Of a DNA stretch of 64,000 bases, positions 8,295 to 17,522 are shown one piece after another. This DNA is from Tepidamorphaceae bacterium (GTDB lineage: Bacteria > Pseudomonadota > Alphaproteobacteria > Rhizobiales > Tepidamorphaceae). Numbering within the stretch: position 1 is the first letter of the stretch; each line of letters begins with the position of its first letter. The stretch covers positions 1 through 64,000 of the forward strand of contig JANQNT010000030.1 in NCBI GenBank assembly GCA_028279445.1, given 5' to 3'. Position numbers and translations under genes: made by a program. Below the pieces are notes generated by a model, which saw only the letters and a program-made list of their open reading frames with translations, made no database searches and had not been told where the DNA came from.

Positions 8295-11200
8295 ATGGGC
8301 TTTCGTTCCTTCTACCGGCATCATAACAAACACAACCGTCCCGACAGCACCTATGAATTCTCCGCGTTCTCAGGCGCTGACATCGTCGGGCCGGACAAGG
8401 ACTACTTGGCGCTCGGCCGGACCTTTGTCATGCCGGCCGTGGCCGCCGCCTGCATCACTGTCACCGACAACGACAAGTCGCTCTCCGGCGACAGCTGGAG
8501 GAACGAGCGCGGAAACGACAGGAGTGGTCAGGTCGCCGATATCGAGTATGGCGGCGCACAGGTGCATGGCGACGTAAAGATATATGCTGAGCAATATTAT
8601 TTTCTCAGGGGCAGCGACGGCAAGATATACAAGTTGCTGGAGATCGAAATCGCTGGCGTCTCCCGACACGCCGACGACACGGTCGATTTCTACACGTTCA
8701 TCGGCGATGTCCCGCCCGCCGGCGTCTCGTTGACAGCCATCGGCGTGCGGAATGTCTGGCGCGGCGTCGACTACGAGGATCTCGGCGCCGGCCCGAAAGC
8801 CGAAGACCCCGAGTTCGGCACGGGCGATACTGTTGGCGGTGCGGTCGAGATCGTCGACGGCGCGCCGAACGAGAACACCTTCACGCACACTGCCACCGGC
8901 ACGATCGATTTCATCGACAATGTTGGCGACAACCATACCGTCAGCGTTGTTCCGGATGCGGCGGGCTATCGCGGCACCATGACCGCGACCGTCACCGACA
9001 CGGCGGATGTCGACGGCGACGGACAGGTTACATGGGAGTTCTCCGTTGCGGATTCCGCCCTCGACGACCTCGCGGAGGGCCAGACGGTCGTCCAGACCTA
9101 TGAGATCGTCCTGGAGGACAGCTCCGGTGGCACGGATGTCAAGACCGTCACGATCACGCTGACCGGCAAGAACGACGTGCCGGTGTTTGGCGAAGTCGTG
9201 GAGTTCCAGCAGGGCTTCGAGACCGACAGGGACGGCTTCTTCGATGACACCAACGGCTGGCAGGGGGGCATCACGCTCGTGGCGAGCGGAACGAATGGCA
9301 TCGCCTCGCCCGACGGGGCGCAGCACGCCATCTTCGAGCAGGGAGGCTCCGGGGGCTCCGGACCGTTCACGCGCTTTGACGGCTACCGGGCTGCTTTCAA
9401 CGGCGATTGGGTCGCCGAGGTGAAGGTCTACCTCGACACGTCCTGGGCACTGGGCGAGGGCTTCGACTACTCCGTCGCGTCCAACGGCTCCGACGGTGCG
9501 CATCAGCGCGATTTCATCTTCCACGTCACCAAGGACACCTCGACCGGGGACCTCCTCGTCGGCGGGTCCAACAACACCAGTTTCGACCCGCGCGAGAACC
9601 TTGAGACGATCAACAGTTATGTGGTGAGCGCGTCTGACTGGTACACGCTGCAGCATGTCTTCCGCAACGACGCGGGTGTGCTCTCCGTCGACCTCAATCT
9701 GGTCGATTCAGGCGGCACCGTCGTGTGGACCGAGACCCGGACGGATGCCTCCGACACGATCGGGGCGACCGGCGCGGTTGGCGGCAACCGCTACGGCTGG
9801 TTCACCAATATCGACATAGCCGGCGGCATCGCGGTCGACACGGCCAGTCTGAATGTCCCCGATTATCAGGAGCCGCAGCTTGCGGAGATCCTTTATGGGC
9901 CCGCGCCAGGTGAGGAGATCACCGCAACGGGCGATCTGCCGTTCGAGGACGTCGATCTCATCGACACGCATACCGCGTCGGCGTCCTTCTCCTCCGCCAC
10001 GCTGTCGACCGGCGATCCGGTGGATCCGGGGCTGCTGGCTGCGCTCGGCACGGCCATGACGGCCCTGGTCAGCGACGCGTCGACCGGCGACGGCGCCGGT
10101 CAGGTGACGTGGGACTTCGCGCTCGATGCCGCCGCGGCGGAGATCCTCGATGCCGGCGAGGTGCTGACGGCGAAATATGCCGTGACGGTGACGGACAACC
10201 AGGCCACGAACGACGTCGTGGAGGTGGTCGTCACGATCACCGGCAGCGCCGACGCGGCCCCCGGTCAGGTGCTCGTACTCGATAGCGGCGGCAACATCGT
10301 CTACACGACCAACACCGTTCAGGACGCCATCGACAACACCACCGCCGACGGCCAGACGATCCTGGTCGGCGACGGCACATATACCGAGAACGTCGTCATC
10401 GACCGCCCGTTGACGCTGATCTCCCAGAACGGCCGCGACGCGGTGACCATCGAGGGCATCTCGTCGGCCGGTGCGCTCGGCACGGTCAAGGTCGATCCCG
10501 GTGTCAACGACGTCAAGATCGGCGGCATCGGCACTGGTTTCCATATCATCGGCATCGACAACGGAAACGGCGCGGTCGAAAACGGCGCGATCTACCTGCA
10601 GGGCTCGCAGGACGGCTTCAGCCTGCTCGACAACGAGATCGAGGCGAACGGCGAACACGGCCTCGTGTCGGAGTTCGGCGGCGCCTTGACCAACGCCGTG
10701 ATCGACGGCAACGAGTTTTCCGGCCAGACCTTCCAGGGTGCCCAGCCCGGCGGCATCGGATTCTCGACCCAGTTCAACGCGGTCAACAACGTCCCGCGCC
10801 AGCTCGTCGTCATCGGCGAAGGCGGTGGCGGCCCCCACAATTCGGGCAATATCACCTTCACCAACAACCTCCTGAGCGGCACCACCGGCGGCATCAGCTC
10901 CGACGACAATGTCTCGGAGCAGGGCAATACGATGGTGACCATCGACGTCGATGGGGCGACGATCTCCGACAACACCTTTGTCGGCGAGACGGCGCGTTTG
11001 GCGACCGCCTTGCGCGCCCGCGGTCCCGACACCGACATTGAGAACAACACGTTCGACAACAGTTCGGGCGGCGATACGCGCGGCGTCTTCGTCGTCGACC
11101 AGGGCGTGCCCGGATCCTATGCCGGTAACGTCTTTATCGGCGGAACCGACGACGACCGGTTCGCGGGGTCGCCCGGCGACGACCAGATGAACGGCGACGC

Positions 11201-12752
11201 CGGCAACGATGTCTTCTTCGGCGGCCTTGGCAACGACAATATCGGGGGCGATGGCGACCACGACACGTCGGTCTATCTCGGACCGTGCTTGAACTATTCC
11301 TATACCTACGATGTCGACATCAACGGCTTCGCCACCGGCTTCACCTCGGTGACGGACAACGTCGCGATCGACGGCGACGAAGGCGCCGACGCGCTCGACA
11401 GCATTGAGGTCCTGTCGTTCCTTGGCGACGGGAAGGTGCTGGACGTCGGCCAGCCCGTGCAGCTCTTCGACACCGCCAACCACTTGATCGGCACGTTCGA
11501 CAATATCCAGGAGGCAGTGGATGCCTCGTCGGCCGGCGACACCATTCGGCTGGCCTCAGGCACGATCGACCTGGCCGGCGCGGGTGACGCGCAGGTGCAG
11601 ATCAGCCACGACCTGACCATCATCGGCGCCGGCAAGGGCGTCAGTACCGTCGTGCCGGTGGCCGATACCGGCAGCAGCGGCGACAGCCGCGGCATGTTCC
11701 TGGTCGATGACGGCGTCACACTCAACGTCTCGGACTTGACGGTCGACGGCATGGGCTTCCTGGTCCACCAGGCGTTCCGCCACAAGGGCTCAGGCGCGTT
11801 CGACAATGTCGAGTTCACCGAGATCAAGTACAACGAAAGCGGACCGAACTACGCCGGTATCGCGGTTGTCGTGTTCGGCACCGCCTCGCATGTCGACGTC
11901 ACAAACTCCGATTTCTCCGAAATCGGACGGGTCGGCGTTCTCTATTTCGGCGATGGCGTCACCGGAACCTTCCAGGACAACACCTATATCGGCAAGGGCG
12001 CCGGCGATTTCCTCGACTATGCCGTCGATATCAGCGCCGGCGCGGTGATCGATGTGATCGGCAACACGATCAGCGACAACCAAGGCGTCGCGTCGAGCGA
12101 CGGGTCCACCTCCGCCGGCATCCTCGTCACGACCTTCTTCGGACCTGGAACGACGGCCAACCTGACGGACAACGTCTTCACGGACAATTCCACAGGCGTG
12201 TTCGTCGGCTTTGACGAGAACGACACCAGCACCGTCGATCTCGTGTCGGGGAATGTGGCGACCGGCGGGACCGGTGTTGAGGTGCGGGGCAACGCGGTCG
12301 TCACGAACGGTGACGCGTTCGACGGCGATTTCAACTGGATCGCCGGCGACAACGGCAACACTCTGGAATCCGGCGATCAGGCCGACACGCTGCGCGGCGG
12401 TAGCGGGAGCGACGGGTTCATCGGCAATGGCGGCGACGACATCTTCGTTTTTGGCTTTGCGGAAGCCAACGACGGGACGACCGACCTGGACGTCATCTTC
12501 GACTTCGACTTCAGTGAAATCGATGACGACGACGATTATGATGACGATGACGATGATGACGACGACGGCGATAATGATGATGGCAACAATTATAATGATG
12601 CGATCCATCTCATCGACGGCGTGACTGCCGTGAGCGTCGTGGACGACGGGTTCGGAAATGCACTGATCACCTTGAGCGGCGCCGATGGGGATCGGATACT
12701 CGTGCTCGACACAACGACCTCCGATGTGAACGACAACCTGTTTATCGTCTGA
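8295..12752 (+). CDS. Giant RTX/VCBS/beta-helix protein, type I secretion substrate
   Basis: From the ATG at 8295, preceded by GGGGGA, the protein has about 1,485 residues, no N-terminal signal peptide and a very acidic composition. Numbering from that ATG, a unique head (1-175) is followed by a VCBS/cadherin-like unit (about 175-295, ending VKTVTITLTGKNDVP), a lectin-like region (300-520) and a second VCBS-like unit (540-650, ending VEVVVTITGSAD). Then come a right-handed beta-helix (655-945), RTX nonapeptides (GGLGNDNIGGDGDHD, about 950-995), a second beta-helix (1055-1355) and RTX repeats (TLRGGSGSDGFIGNGGDDI). An Asp-rich run follows near 1405-1435. The hydrophobic C-terminus is a type I secretion signal. 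Ca2+ should drive folding outside the cell. The ABC/HlyD pair downstream is the obvious exporter. Role as adhesin or polysaccharide-active protein is open. Confidence 0.8.
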   Translation: MGFRSFYRHHNKHNRPDSTYEFSAFSGADIVGPDKDYLALGRTFVMPAVAAACITVTDNDKSLSGDSWRNERGNDRSGQVADIEYGGAQVHGDVKIYAEQYYFLRGSDGKIYKLLEIEIAGVSRHADDTVDFYTFIGDVPPAGVSLTAIGVRNVWRGVDYEDLGAGPKAEDPEFGTGDTVGGAVEIVDGAPNENTFTHTATGTIDFIDNVGDNHTVSVVPDAAGYRGTMTATVTDTADVDGDGQVTWEFSVADSALDDLAEGQTVVQTYEIVLEDSSGGTDVKTVTITLTGKNDVPVFGEVVEFQQGFETDRDGFFDDTNGWQGGITLVASGTNGIASPDGAQHAIFEQGGSGGSGPFTRFDGYRAAFNGDWVAEVKVYLDTSWALGEGFDYSVASNGSDGAHQRDFIFHVTKDTSTGDLLVGGSNNTSFDPRENLETINSYVVSASDWYTLQHVFRNDAGVLSVDLNLVDSGGTVVWTETRTDASDTIGATGAVGGNRYGWFTNIDIAGGIAVDTASLNVPDYQEPQLAEILYGPAPGEEITATGDLPFEDVDLIDTHTASASFSSATLSTGDPVDPGLLAALGTAMTALVSDASTGDGAGQVTWDFALDAAAAEILDAGEVLTAKYAVTVTDNQATNDVVEVVVTITGSADAAPGQVLVLDSGGNIVYTTNTVQDAIDNTTADGQTILVGDGTYTENVVIDRPLTLISQNGRDAVTIEGISSAGALGTVKVDPGVNDVKIGGIGTGFHIIGIDNGNGAVENGAIYLQGSQDGFSLLDNEIEANGEHGLVSEFGGALTNAVIDGNEFSGQTFQGAQPGGIGFSTQFNAVNNVPRQLVVIGEGGGGPHNSGNITFTNNLLSGTTGGISSDDNVSEQGNTMVTIDVDGATISDNTFVGETARLATALRARGPDTDIENNTFDNSSGGDTRGVFVVDQGVPGSYAGNVFIGGTDDDRFAGSPGDDQMNGDAGNDVFFGGLGNDNIGGDGDHDTSVYLGPCLNYSYTYDVDINGFATGFTSVTDNVAIDGDEGADALDSIEVLSFLGDGKVLDVGQPVQLFDTANHLIGTFDNIQEAVDASSAGDTIRLASGTIDLAGAGDAQVQISHDLTIIGAGKGVSTVVPVADTGSSGDSRGMFLVDDGVTLNVSDLTVDGMGFLVHQAFRHKGSGAFDNVEFTEIKYNESGPNYAGIAVVVFGTASHVDVTNSDFSEIGRVGVLYFGDGVTGTFQDNTYIGKGAGDFLDYAVDISAGAVIDVIGNTISDNQGVASSDGSTSAGILVTTFFGPGTTANLTDNVFTDNSTGVFVGFDENDTSTVDLVSGNVATGGTGVEVRGNAVVTNGDAFDGDFNWIAGDNGNTLESGDQADTLRGGSGSDGFIGNGGDDIFVFGFAEANDGTTDLDVIFDFDFSEIDDDDDYDDDDDDDDDGDNDDGNNYNDAIHLIDGVTAVSVVDDGFGNALITLSGADGDRILVLDTTTSDVNDNLFIV

Positions 12753-12783
12753 CCGTCGGACGGCCGGCAGTTTGCACCTCGGC

Positions 12784-12810
12784 AAAGGCGGCGCCTTGTG
12801 CGCCGCCTTT
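12784..12810 (+). terminator. Hairpin terminator after RTX gene
   Basis: AAAGGCGGCGC and GCGCCGCCTTT form a perfect 11-bp stem around a CTTGT loop, 32 bases past the RTX stop. The run of T at the 3' side of the stem fits a Rho-independent terminator, although the T tract outside the stem is short. It may reduce read-through into the secretion genes. Confidence 0.65.
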
Positions 12811-12869
12811 CGTGTCGGACGTGCCTCGCAGTCGCGCGGCCGAGGCATCGGCTTCATGCTGCGCGTTCA

Positions 12870-12903
12870 TTGTAAGCATCCATGTTTGTTGTAAGCATCT
12901 ATG
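12870..12903 (+). promoter_or_regulatory. 15-bp direct repeat before secretion genes
   Basis: TTGTAAGCATCCATG and TTGTAAGCATCTATG start 19 bases apart, placing both copies on nearly the same DNA face. The pair ends 82 bases before the ABC transporter start. This layout suggests two binding sites of an activator or response regulator for the secretion operon. Confidence 0.4.
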
Positions 12904-12984
12904 AAGCATGGTCTTTTGTTCCGATGATGGGCGCGACAGAAGTTCATGTGGAGGTGGCTGCCTTTGCGGTAGCGAGACCTTGGG

Positions 12985-14763
12985 ATGTTCAGCAGACCTA
13001 AAAATCGGCCACCGGTTGCTGCGGCGCTGAAAGCATGTCGCAGCGCGTTCTGGAGTGTCGCGCTGTTTTCCGGTGCGGTGAATCTACTGATGCTCGCCGG
13101 CCCGCTCTACATGCTGCAGATCTACGACCGGGTGCTGACCAGCCGCAGCGTGTCGACGCTGGCCGGCTTGACCGTCTTTCTGGTTGGCGCCTATGCCTTC
13201 CAGGGCGTGCTCGACGCCATTCGCAATCGCGTCGTGGTCCGCTCATCGCGCCTGCTCGACCACCAGCTGGAGCAGATCGTTCACAAGGCTGTCGTGCTGC
13301 AGGCAACATCACCGCGGCGCGACGGCCAGGCAACGCACCCGGTGCGCGACATCGACCAGATACGCGCGTTCCTGACAAGCAATGGGCCGATCGCGTTTGT
13401 CGACTTGCCGTGGATGCCGGCATTCCTGCTGGTCTGCTACCTCATTCATCCCTGGCTTGGCCTGATGGGAACCGCTGGCGCCATTCTTCTCATCATCACG
13501 ACGCTTTTGACCGAGCGGGCGAGTCGCAATCCGGCGGAGATGCTCGCCCGCGAGGGCGGGGCGCGGGCCGTTATCGCGGAATCGACGCGGCGCAACAGCG
13601 AGACCATCCTGGCAATGGGAATGGTCGAAACGCTGGGCCGGCGCTGGTCGCAGATCAATGGCCGCTATCTCACTGCCGTTCAAAAATCCAGCGATGTCGT
13701 GGGCTCCTTCGGCAGCCTGTCGCGCGTTCTGCGGCTGCTTTTGCAGTCGGCGATGCTGGGGATCGGCGCCTATCTCGTGATCCTTGGCGAGCTGACGCCC
13801 GGCGCCATGATCGCCGCCTCCATCATGATGGCACGGGCGCTGGCGCCGATCGAGACGGCGATTGCCAATTGGCGCGGCTTCGTCGCAGCCCGGCAGAGCG
13901 TTGGGCGACTGGAGGAAACGCTGCTGCCGTTCGCGGATGAGACAATGCAGACCGAGTTGCCGACGCCGAAGGATTCGCTGAGCGTCACCCGGTTGACGGT
14001 CACCGCGCCCGGCACCGAACGCGTGCTCCTGCGCAAGGTCGGCTTCTCGCTAGAGCGCGGCGAAGCGTTGGGTGTCGTCGGGCCAAGCGGTAGCGGCAAG
14101 ACCACGTTGGCGCGCGCCCTCATCGGTGTCTGGCGCCCGGTGCGCGGCGTGGTCCGGCTCGACGGCGCCGCGCTCGATCAATGGAACCCGGAAACGCGCG
14201 GTGCGCATATCGGCTACGTGTCGCAGGCGATAGAGCTCTTCGACGGTACGGTGGCGGAGAACATCGCGCGCATGGATTCAGAACCAGACTCAGACAAGGT
14301 CCTCCAGGCGGCCATCGCCGCCGATGCGCATTCGATGATCCTGAGGCTTCCCAACGGATACGACACGCAGATCGGGGAAGGCGGTCAGTCCCTGTCGGGT
14401 GGCCAGCGACAACGCATTGCGCTGGCGCGTGCACTCTACGGCGATCCGTTCATGGTCGTTCTTGATGAGCCCAATTCCAATCTGGATAGCGGCGGGGAAG
14501 CGGCTCTGGTGACCGCCATCGAGGGCGCCAAGGCCCGCGGTGCGATTGTGGTCCTCATTGCGCACCGGCCCTCCATCATCAGTGTTTGCGACAAGGTTCT
14601 TGTCCTGGCGGAAGGTACCCAGAAGGCCTTCGGGCCGCGCGAGGAGGTGCTGAAGCAGGTTCTGCAGCCGTCGTCCCCCGCGGCGGCAACGGCATCCGCT
14701 TCCACGCCGTCCTCGAACCTTTCGGTCGTGCCGCGGCCGCAGGCCGAAGGAACCACAACGTGA
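12985..14763 (+). CDS. Type I secretion ABC transporter (PrtD/AprD-like)
   Basis: The 592-residue protein has an N-terminal six-helix ABC membrane domain (about 20-300) without a C39 peptidase domain, and a C-terminal ATPase. Walker A GPSGSGKT lies near 366-373, the signature LSGGQRQR near 470, and Walker B VVLDEP near 491. This is the inner-membrane motor of a type I secretion system, and the RTX protein upstream is its likely cargo. The HlyD subunit starts within this gene's stop codon (GTGA). An outer-membrane TolC homologue is not seen in the window and must be encoded elsewhere. Confidence 0.9.
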   Translation: MFSRPKNRPPVAAALKACRSAFWSVALFSGAVNLLMLAGPLYMLQIYDRVLTSRSVSTLAGLTVFLVGAYAFQGVLDAIRNRVVVRSSRLLDHQLEQIVHKAVVLQATSPRRDGQATHPVRDIDQIRAFLTSNGPIAFVDLPWMPAFLLVCYLIHPWLGLMGTAGAILLIITTLLTERASRNPAEMLAREGGARAVIAESTRRNSETILAMGMVETLGRRWSQINGRYLTAVQKSSDVVGSFGSLSRVLRLLLQSAMLGIGAYLVILGELTPGAMIAASIMMARALAPIETAIANWRGFVAARQSVGRLEETLLPFADETMQTELPTPKDSLSVTRLTVTAPGTERVLLRKVGFSLERGEALGVVGPSGSGKTTLARALIGVWRPVRGVVRLDGAALDQWNPETRGAHIGYVSQAIELFDGTVAENIARMDSEPDSDKVLQAAIAADAHSMILRLPNGYDTQIGEGGQSLSGGQRQRIALARALYGDPFMVVLDEPNSNLDSGGEAALVTAIEGAKARGAIVVLIAHRPSIISVCDKVLVLAEGTQKAFGPREEVLKQVLQPSSPAAATASASTPSSNLSVVPRPQAEGTTT

Positions 14764-16061
14764 CGGAGGCCCTCAACCCCCAGCGCGCCATCCGCCGTCT
14801 CAACATCGTCGGTTTGGCGATCCTCTTCGCGTTGTTTGGCGGGGTTGGCGGTTGGGCCTTCACTACCGAGCTTGCCGGCGCTGTGATCGCACCGGGCGTG
14901 GTCGTGGTGGAATCCGACATAAAGCAGGTGCAACACCCGTCCGGCGGCGTGGTCGGCGAACTGAACGTGCGGGACGGCGATCTGGTGGAGGAAGGCGCAA
15001 TCCTCATTCGCCTCGATGAGACGATCACACGCAGCAATCTCGGCATCGTGCTGAACAGCCTCGATCAGGCCATGGCGCGCAAGGCGCGGCTTGAGGCTGA
15101 ACGCGATGGGGCGGACGGTGTCGTTTTTCCAGATGAACTGACGGCACGCGGATCCGATACCGCTGTCGCCGAGATCATGGAGGGCGAGGCGCGGCTCTTT
15201 GAGTTGCGGGCGCGCGCGCGTGCCGGACAGATCGCGCAGTTGCGCGAACGCGAGGCCCAGCTTGAGAATGAGATCCAGGGCTTGCTTGGCCAGCTCAATG
15301 CCAAAGGCCTCGAGATCGAGCTGGCCAAGCGGGAACTCGCCAGCGTGCGCGAGCTCTGGGACAAGAACCTCATTACCATCCAGCGTGTGGTCGCATTGGA
15401 GCGCGATCTGGCGCGCCTGGAAGGGGAGCATGGTGAGCTGGTCGCATCGATTGCCCAGGCGAAAGGCCGCAAGATCGAGGTCGGCCTTCAGATCATCCAG
15501 ATCGACCAGGATCTGCGTAGCGAGGTGGCGGCGGAGTTGCGGCAAATCCAGGAGCAGATCGCCGAGTTCCTGGAGCGCAAGATCGCGGCGGAGGATCAAC
15601 TCAAGAGAATCGACATCCGCGCCCCACAAGACGGGCGCGTGCACCAACTGACCGTCCATACCGTTGGCGGTGTCATCGCGGCGGGTGAGACCATCATGCA
15701 GATCGTGCCGACGGATCGGCTGACAATCGAGGTCGAGATCCAGCCGCAGGACATCGACTCCGTCCGCCCGGAGCAGTTTGCGGTTCTTAGGCTCTCCGCC
15801 TTTGACGCGCAAAAGACTCCGGAGCTTGAGGCTGAGGTGACCCGCATATCGCCCGAAGTCGTCGTCGACGAGCGCACCGGCGCGCCTCACTACACCACCC
15901 GGATCGCGATCCTGCCGGGTGAACTGGAGAAACATCCCGACCTGGTGCTCGCGCCAGGCATGCCGGTGGAAGTCTTCATTCAGACCGGCGAGCGGACGGT
16001 GATCTCGTACTTGATCAAGCCGCTAGTCGACCAGATCAAGCATACGTTCCGCGAGCAATAG
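14760..16061 (+). CDS. HlyD-family membrane fusion protein (type I secretion)
   Basis: I start this gene at the GTG at 14760, which overlaps the ABC gene's stop as GTGA; the longer open frame upstream simply lies over the ABC gene. The 433-residue product has one N-terminal transmembrane helix (about 13-35) and a biotinyl/lipoyl half-motif (IKQVQHPSGGVVGELNVRDG). A long coiled coil (roughly 100-290, many E/R/L/Q) and a C-terminal beta-barrel (VEVFIQTGERTVISYL) follow. It links the ABC motor to TolC in the periplasm. The overlap implies translational coupling. Confidence 0.9.
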   Translation: MTEALNPQRAIRRLNIVGLAILFALFGGVGGWAFTTELAGAVIAPGVVVVESDIKQVQHPSGGVVGELNVRDGDLVEEGAILIRLDETITRSNLGIVLNSLDQAMARKARLEAERDGADGVVFPDELTARGSDTAVAEIMEGEARLFELRARARAGQIAQLREREAQLENEIQGLLGQLNAKGLEIELAKRELASVRELWDKNLITIQRVVALERDLARLEGEHGELVASIAQAKGRKIEVGLQIIQIDQDLRSEVAAELRQIQEQIAEFLERKIAAEDQLKRIDIRAPQDGRVHQLTVHTVGGVIAAGETIMQIVPTDRLTIEVEIQPQDIDSVRPEQFAVLRLSAFDAQKTPELEAEVTRISPEVVVDERTGAPHYTTRIAILPGELEKHPDLVLAPGMPVEVFIQTGERTVISYLIKPLVDQIKHTFREQ

Positions 16062-16179
16062 CAAAGGGCTGATCCCTGCTACCTGGTTTACTGGGCAGGG
16101 CTTTACCTTCAACGGTCTCCTCATGGAACAGGCTGCGACGAGTGACTGTCGTAACGTGATGCGCCGGAGGGCGTAGTAG

Positions 16180-16308
16180 ATGCAATACCGCTCCGATGTT
16201 GCGCATGAGCGTCTGGTGTTTATCGGCGAGGCCTGGCCACGGATCAATACGGTGCCGTTCAGGGGACAGGCACCCAAGGACCAGAAACTGGTCACCAAGG
16301 CTGCCTGA
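16180..16308 (+). pseudogene. IS630-family transposase fragment
   Basis: A 42-codon frame contains HERLVFIGEAWPRIN and VPFRGQAPKDQKLVTKA. This corresponds to the IS630 core that normally reads RLVFIDETW...PLRGWAP.GQRLVAK. The catalytic Asp in FIDE has become Gly (FIGE), and the rest of the gene is missing or frameshifted. It is a dead remnant. Confidence 0.6.
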
Positions 16309-16406
16309 CGATACCCCGCACTTGCGCAGTAAGGTTATGTGAGCATCGCGTTGCTCCCGACGGAAGGCCGGGACGATCGTCTCCATGACCTAGAGCAAGA
16401 CATGCT

Positions 16407-16670
16407 CTAGTCTCGTGAAATATGCGGACAGACGGTGTTGTCGTTATGCCGCCATCGTTCGATCAGGGCTTTGGCCTCCCCCAGATCATTGAAGAGCTGG
16501 ACGTCGGGAGGCTCATTTCTGAGCTTGCCGTGAATGACTAGTTGTCGCCATTCTACCACGGTGATTCGGTTCGATGCACAGCGTCTTAGCGCCGATTCGC
16601 GAGATTCAGTCCCGGACCGCGTTGGCCGCGAACCCTGGACCATCGTTAGTCCGGATATTGCCCGGCACGC
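16407..16670 (-). pseudogene. IS3-family transposase remnant, frameshifted
   Basis: Two frames on the minus strand together recall the end of an IS3 OrfB integrase core. RTNDGPGFAANAVRD corresponds to RSDNGPEFxAKAVRD. After a stop and frame change come HGKLRNEPPDVQLFNDL and ALIERWRHNDNTVCPH, corresponding to FNGKLRDE...EAxxLIExWRxxYNTxRPHSSLG. The gene is truncated and inactive. Confidence 0.6.
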
Positions 16671-16876
16671 CAGTGAAGCCTACCACTGGGAAACCAGTAG
16701 GGAAGCCATAGCAAAGGGAAAGCGCGATGGACGCTTGCAGTGTTTCCCTGCTCTGACCGACAAGTTCCCTGATGTGCAATGTAAACGCCCTGTTCGATCT
16801 GCCAGGGAAAGGGCAGATAATGCACTGATATATTGATAGTTTTCTGACCATGGCTGATCGATATGCGCTAATTTAG

Positions 16877-17133
16877 GTGAATTTCCCTGTATTTTCGCTG
16901 TTTAATAGGGAGATTCTCCCGAGACGGGTTCGCGGTGAACTGCGTCCACCACCACTTTTCCTGAAGGTTTGGAGAGACGTGAGGTGACGCGCAGAAAGTC
17001 TCTATATTTCAGTTGTTTAGTGACCTATTATCCGTGCCCGTGTGGTGGAGAGACCGCCGCAACGGGCAGATATAGGCCCGGCGTCTCTGTCGACGCTTTT
17101 CGACCACCACACGGTGCGGACTCAAGCCGGAAG
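16877..17133. repeat. Dispersed intergenic repeat, copy B (long)
   Basis: This is the second full copy of the element at 7661-7893. The blocks GGTTCGCGG, GTCCACCACCACTTTTCC, CTCTATATTTCAG, TGTGGTGGAGAGACCGCC and CGACCACCACACGGTG occur in the same order and spacing. The stretch just upstream (16730-16815) holds further CAGGGAA/TTCCCTG motifs that may belong to a longer form. Fragments of three IS families surround it. Confidence 0.7.
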
Positions 17134-17291
17134 ACGCTTTGAAGAGTCGAGGGTTATCGGCCAGACCGGCGTGTATGGATGCCCATCTTTGTCGGAAGGC
17201 GGCCAATTGGTGGATGATATTCGAGTGACTGGAAAATCCACAAAGCTCTCCTTGGCGGCAGTGCCGCCAAGGACCGACTAGGACGGATAGT

Positions 17292-17426
17292 GTTGAAAAA
17301 GTCCGATCCTGAAACATGCAGCCGGTCTTCCACATTCCACGAGGATAACGGGAAGCGGATGTGCATCATCACCGCTAGGCGGGTGATCTCAGGTGATGTT
17401 TTGAAGTAGCGAAAGGGCTTCGATTT
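17292..17426 (-). pseudogene. IS6-family transposase N-terminal fragment
   Basis: The minus-strand frame gives KPFRYFKTSPEITRLAV and then MMHIRFPLSSWNVEDRLHV. This matches the start of IS6/IS26-type transposases (FRYFKTSPEIIRLAVMMYIRFPLSLRNVEDLL). Similarity stops abruptly near 17292 and no DDE catalytic core follows, so it is a truncated remnant. Confidence 0.6.
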
Positions 17427-17522
17427 GGAAATGCCGGAAGGCTAAGGGGGGGTGTAACCCCAGCCTCAACCGAATTGTCCTCTGACAATGCCCCGTAGGG
17501 CCATCTCGCTCGCCAGTTTTAT

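Noticed and set aside
8370..12857. Long open frames antisense to the RTX gene (8370-9656, 9708-11483, 11790-12857)
   Set aside because: They are mirror frames of repetitive GC-rich Asp/Gly/Val codons, lack ribosome binding sites and recognisable motifs, and conflict with a well supported sense protein.
14436..15935. 499-codon antisense frame over the ABC and HlyD genes
   Set aside because: It overlaps two strongly supported genes and reads as low-complexity Leu/Arg/Asp shadow sequence.
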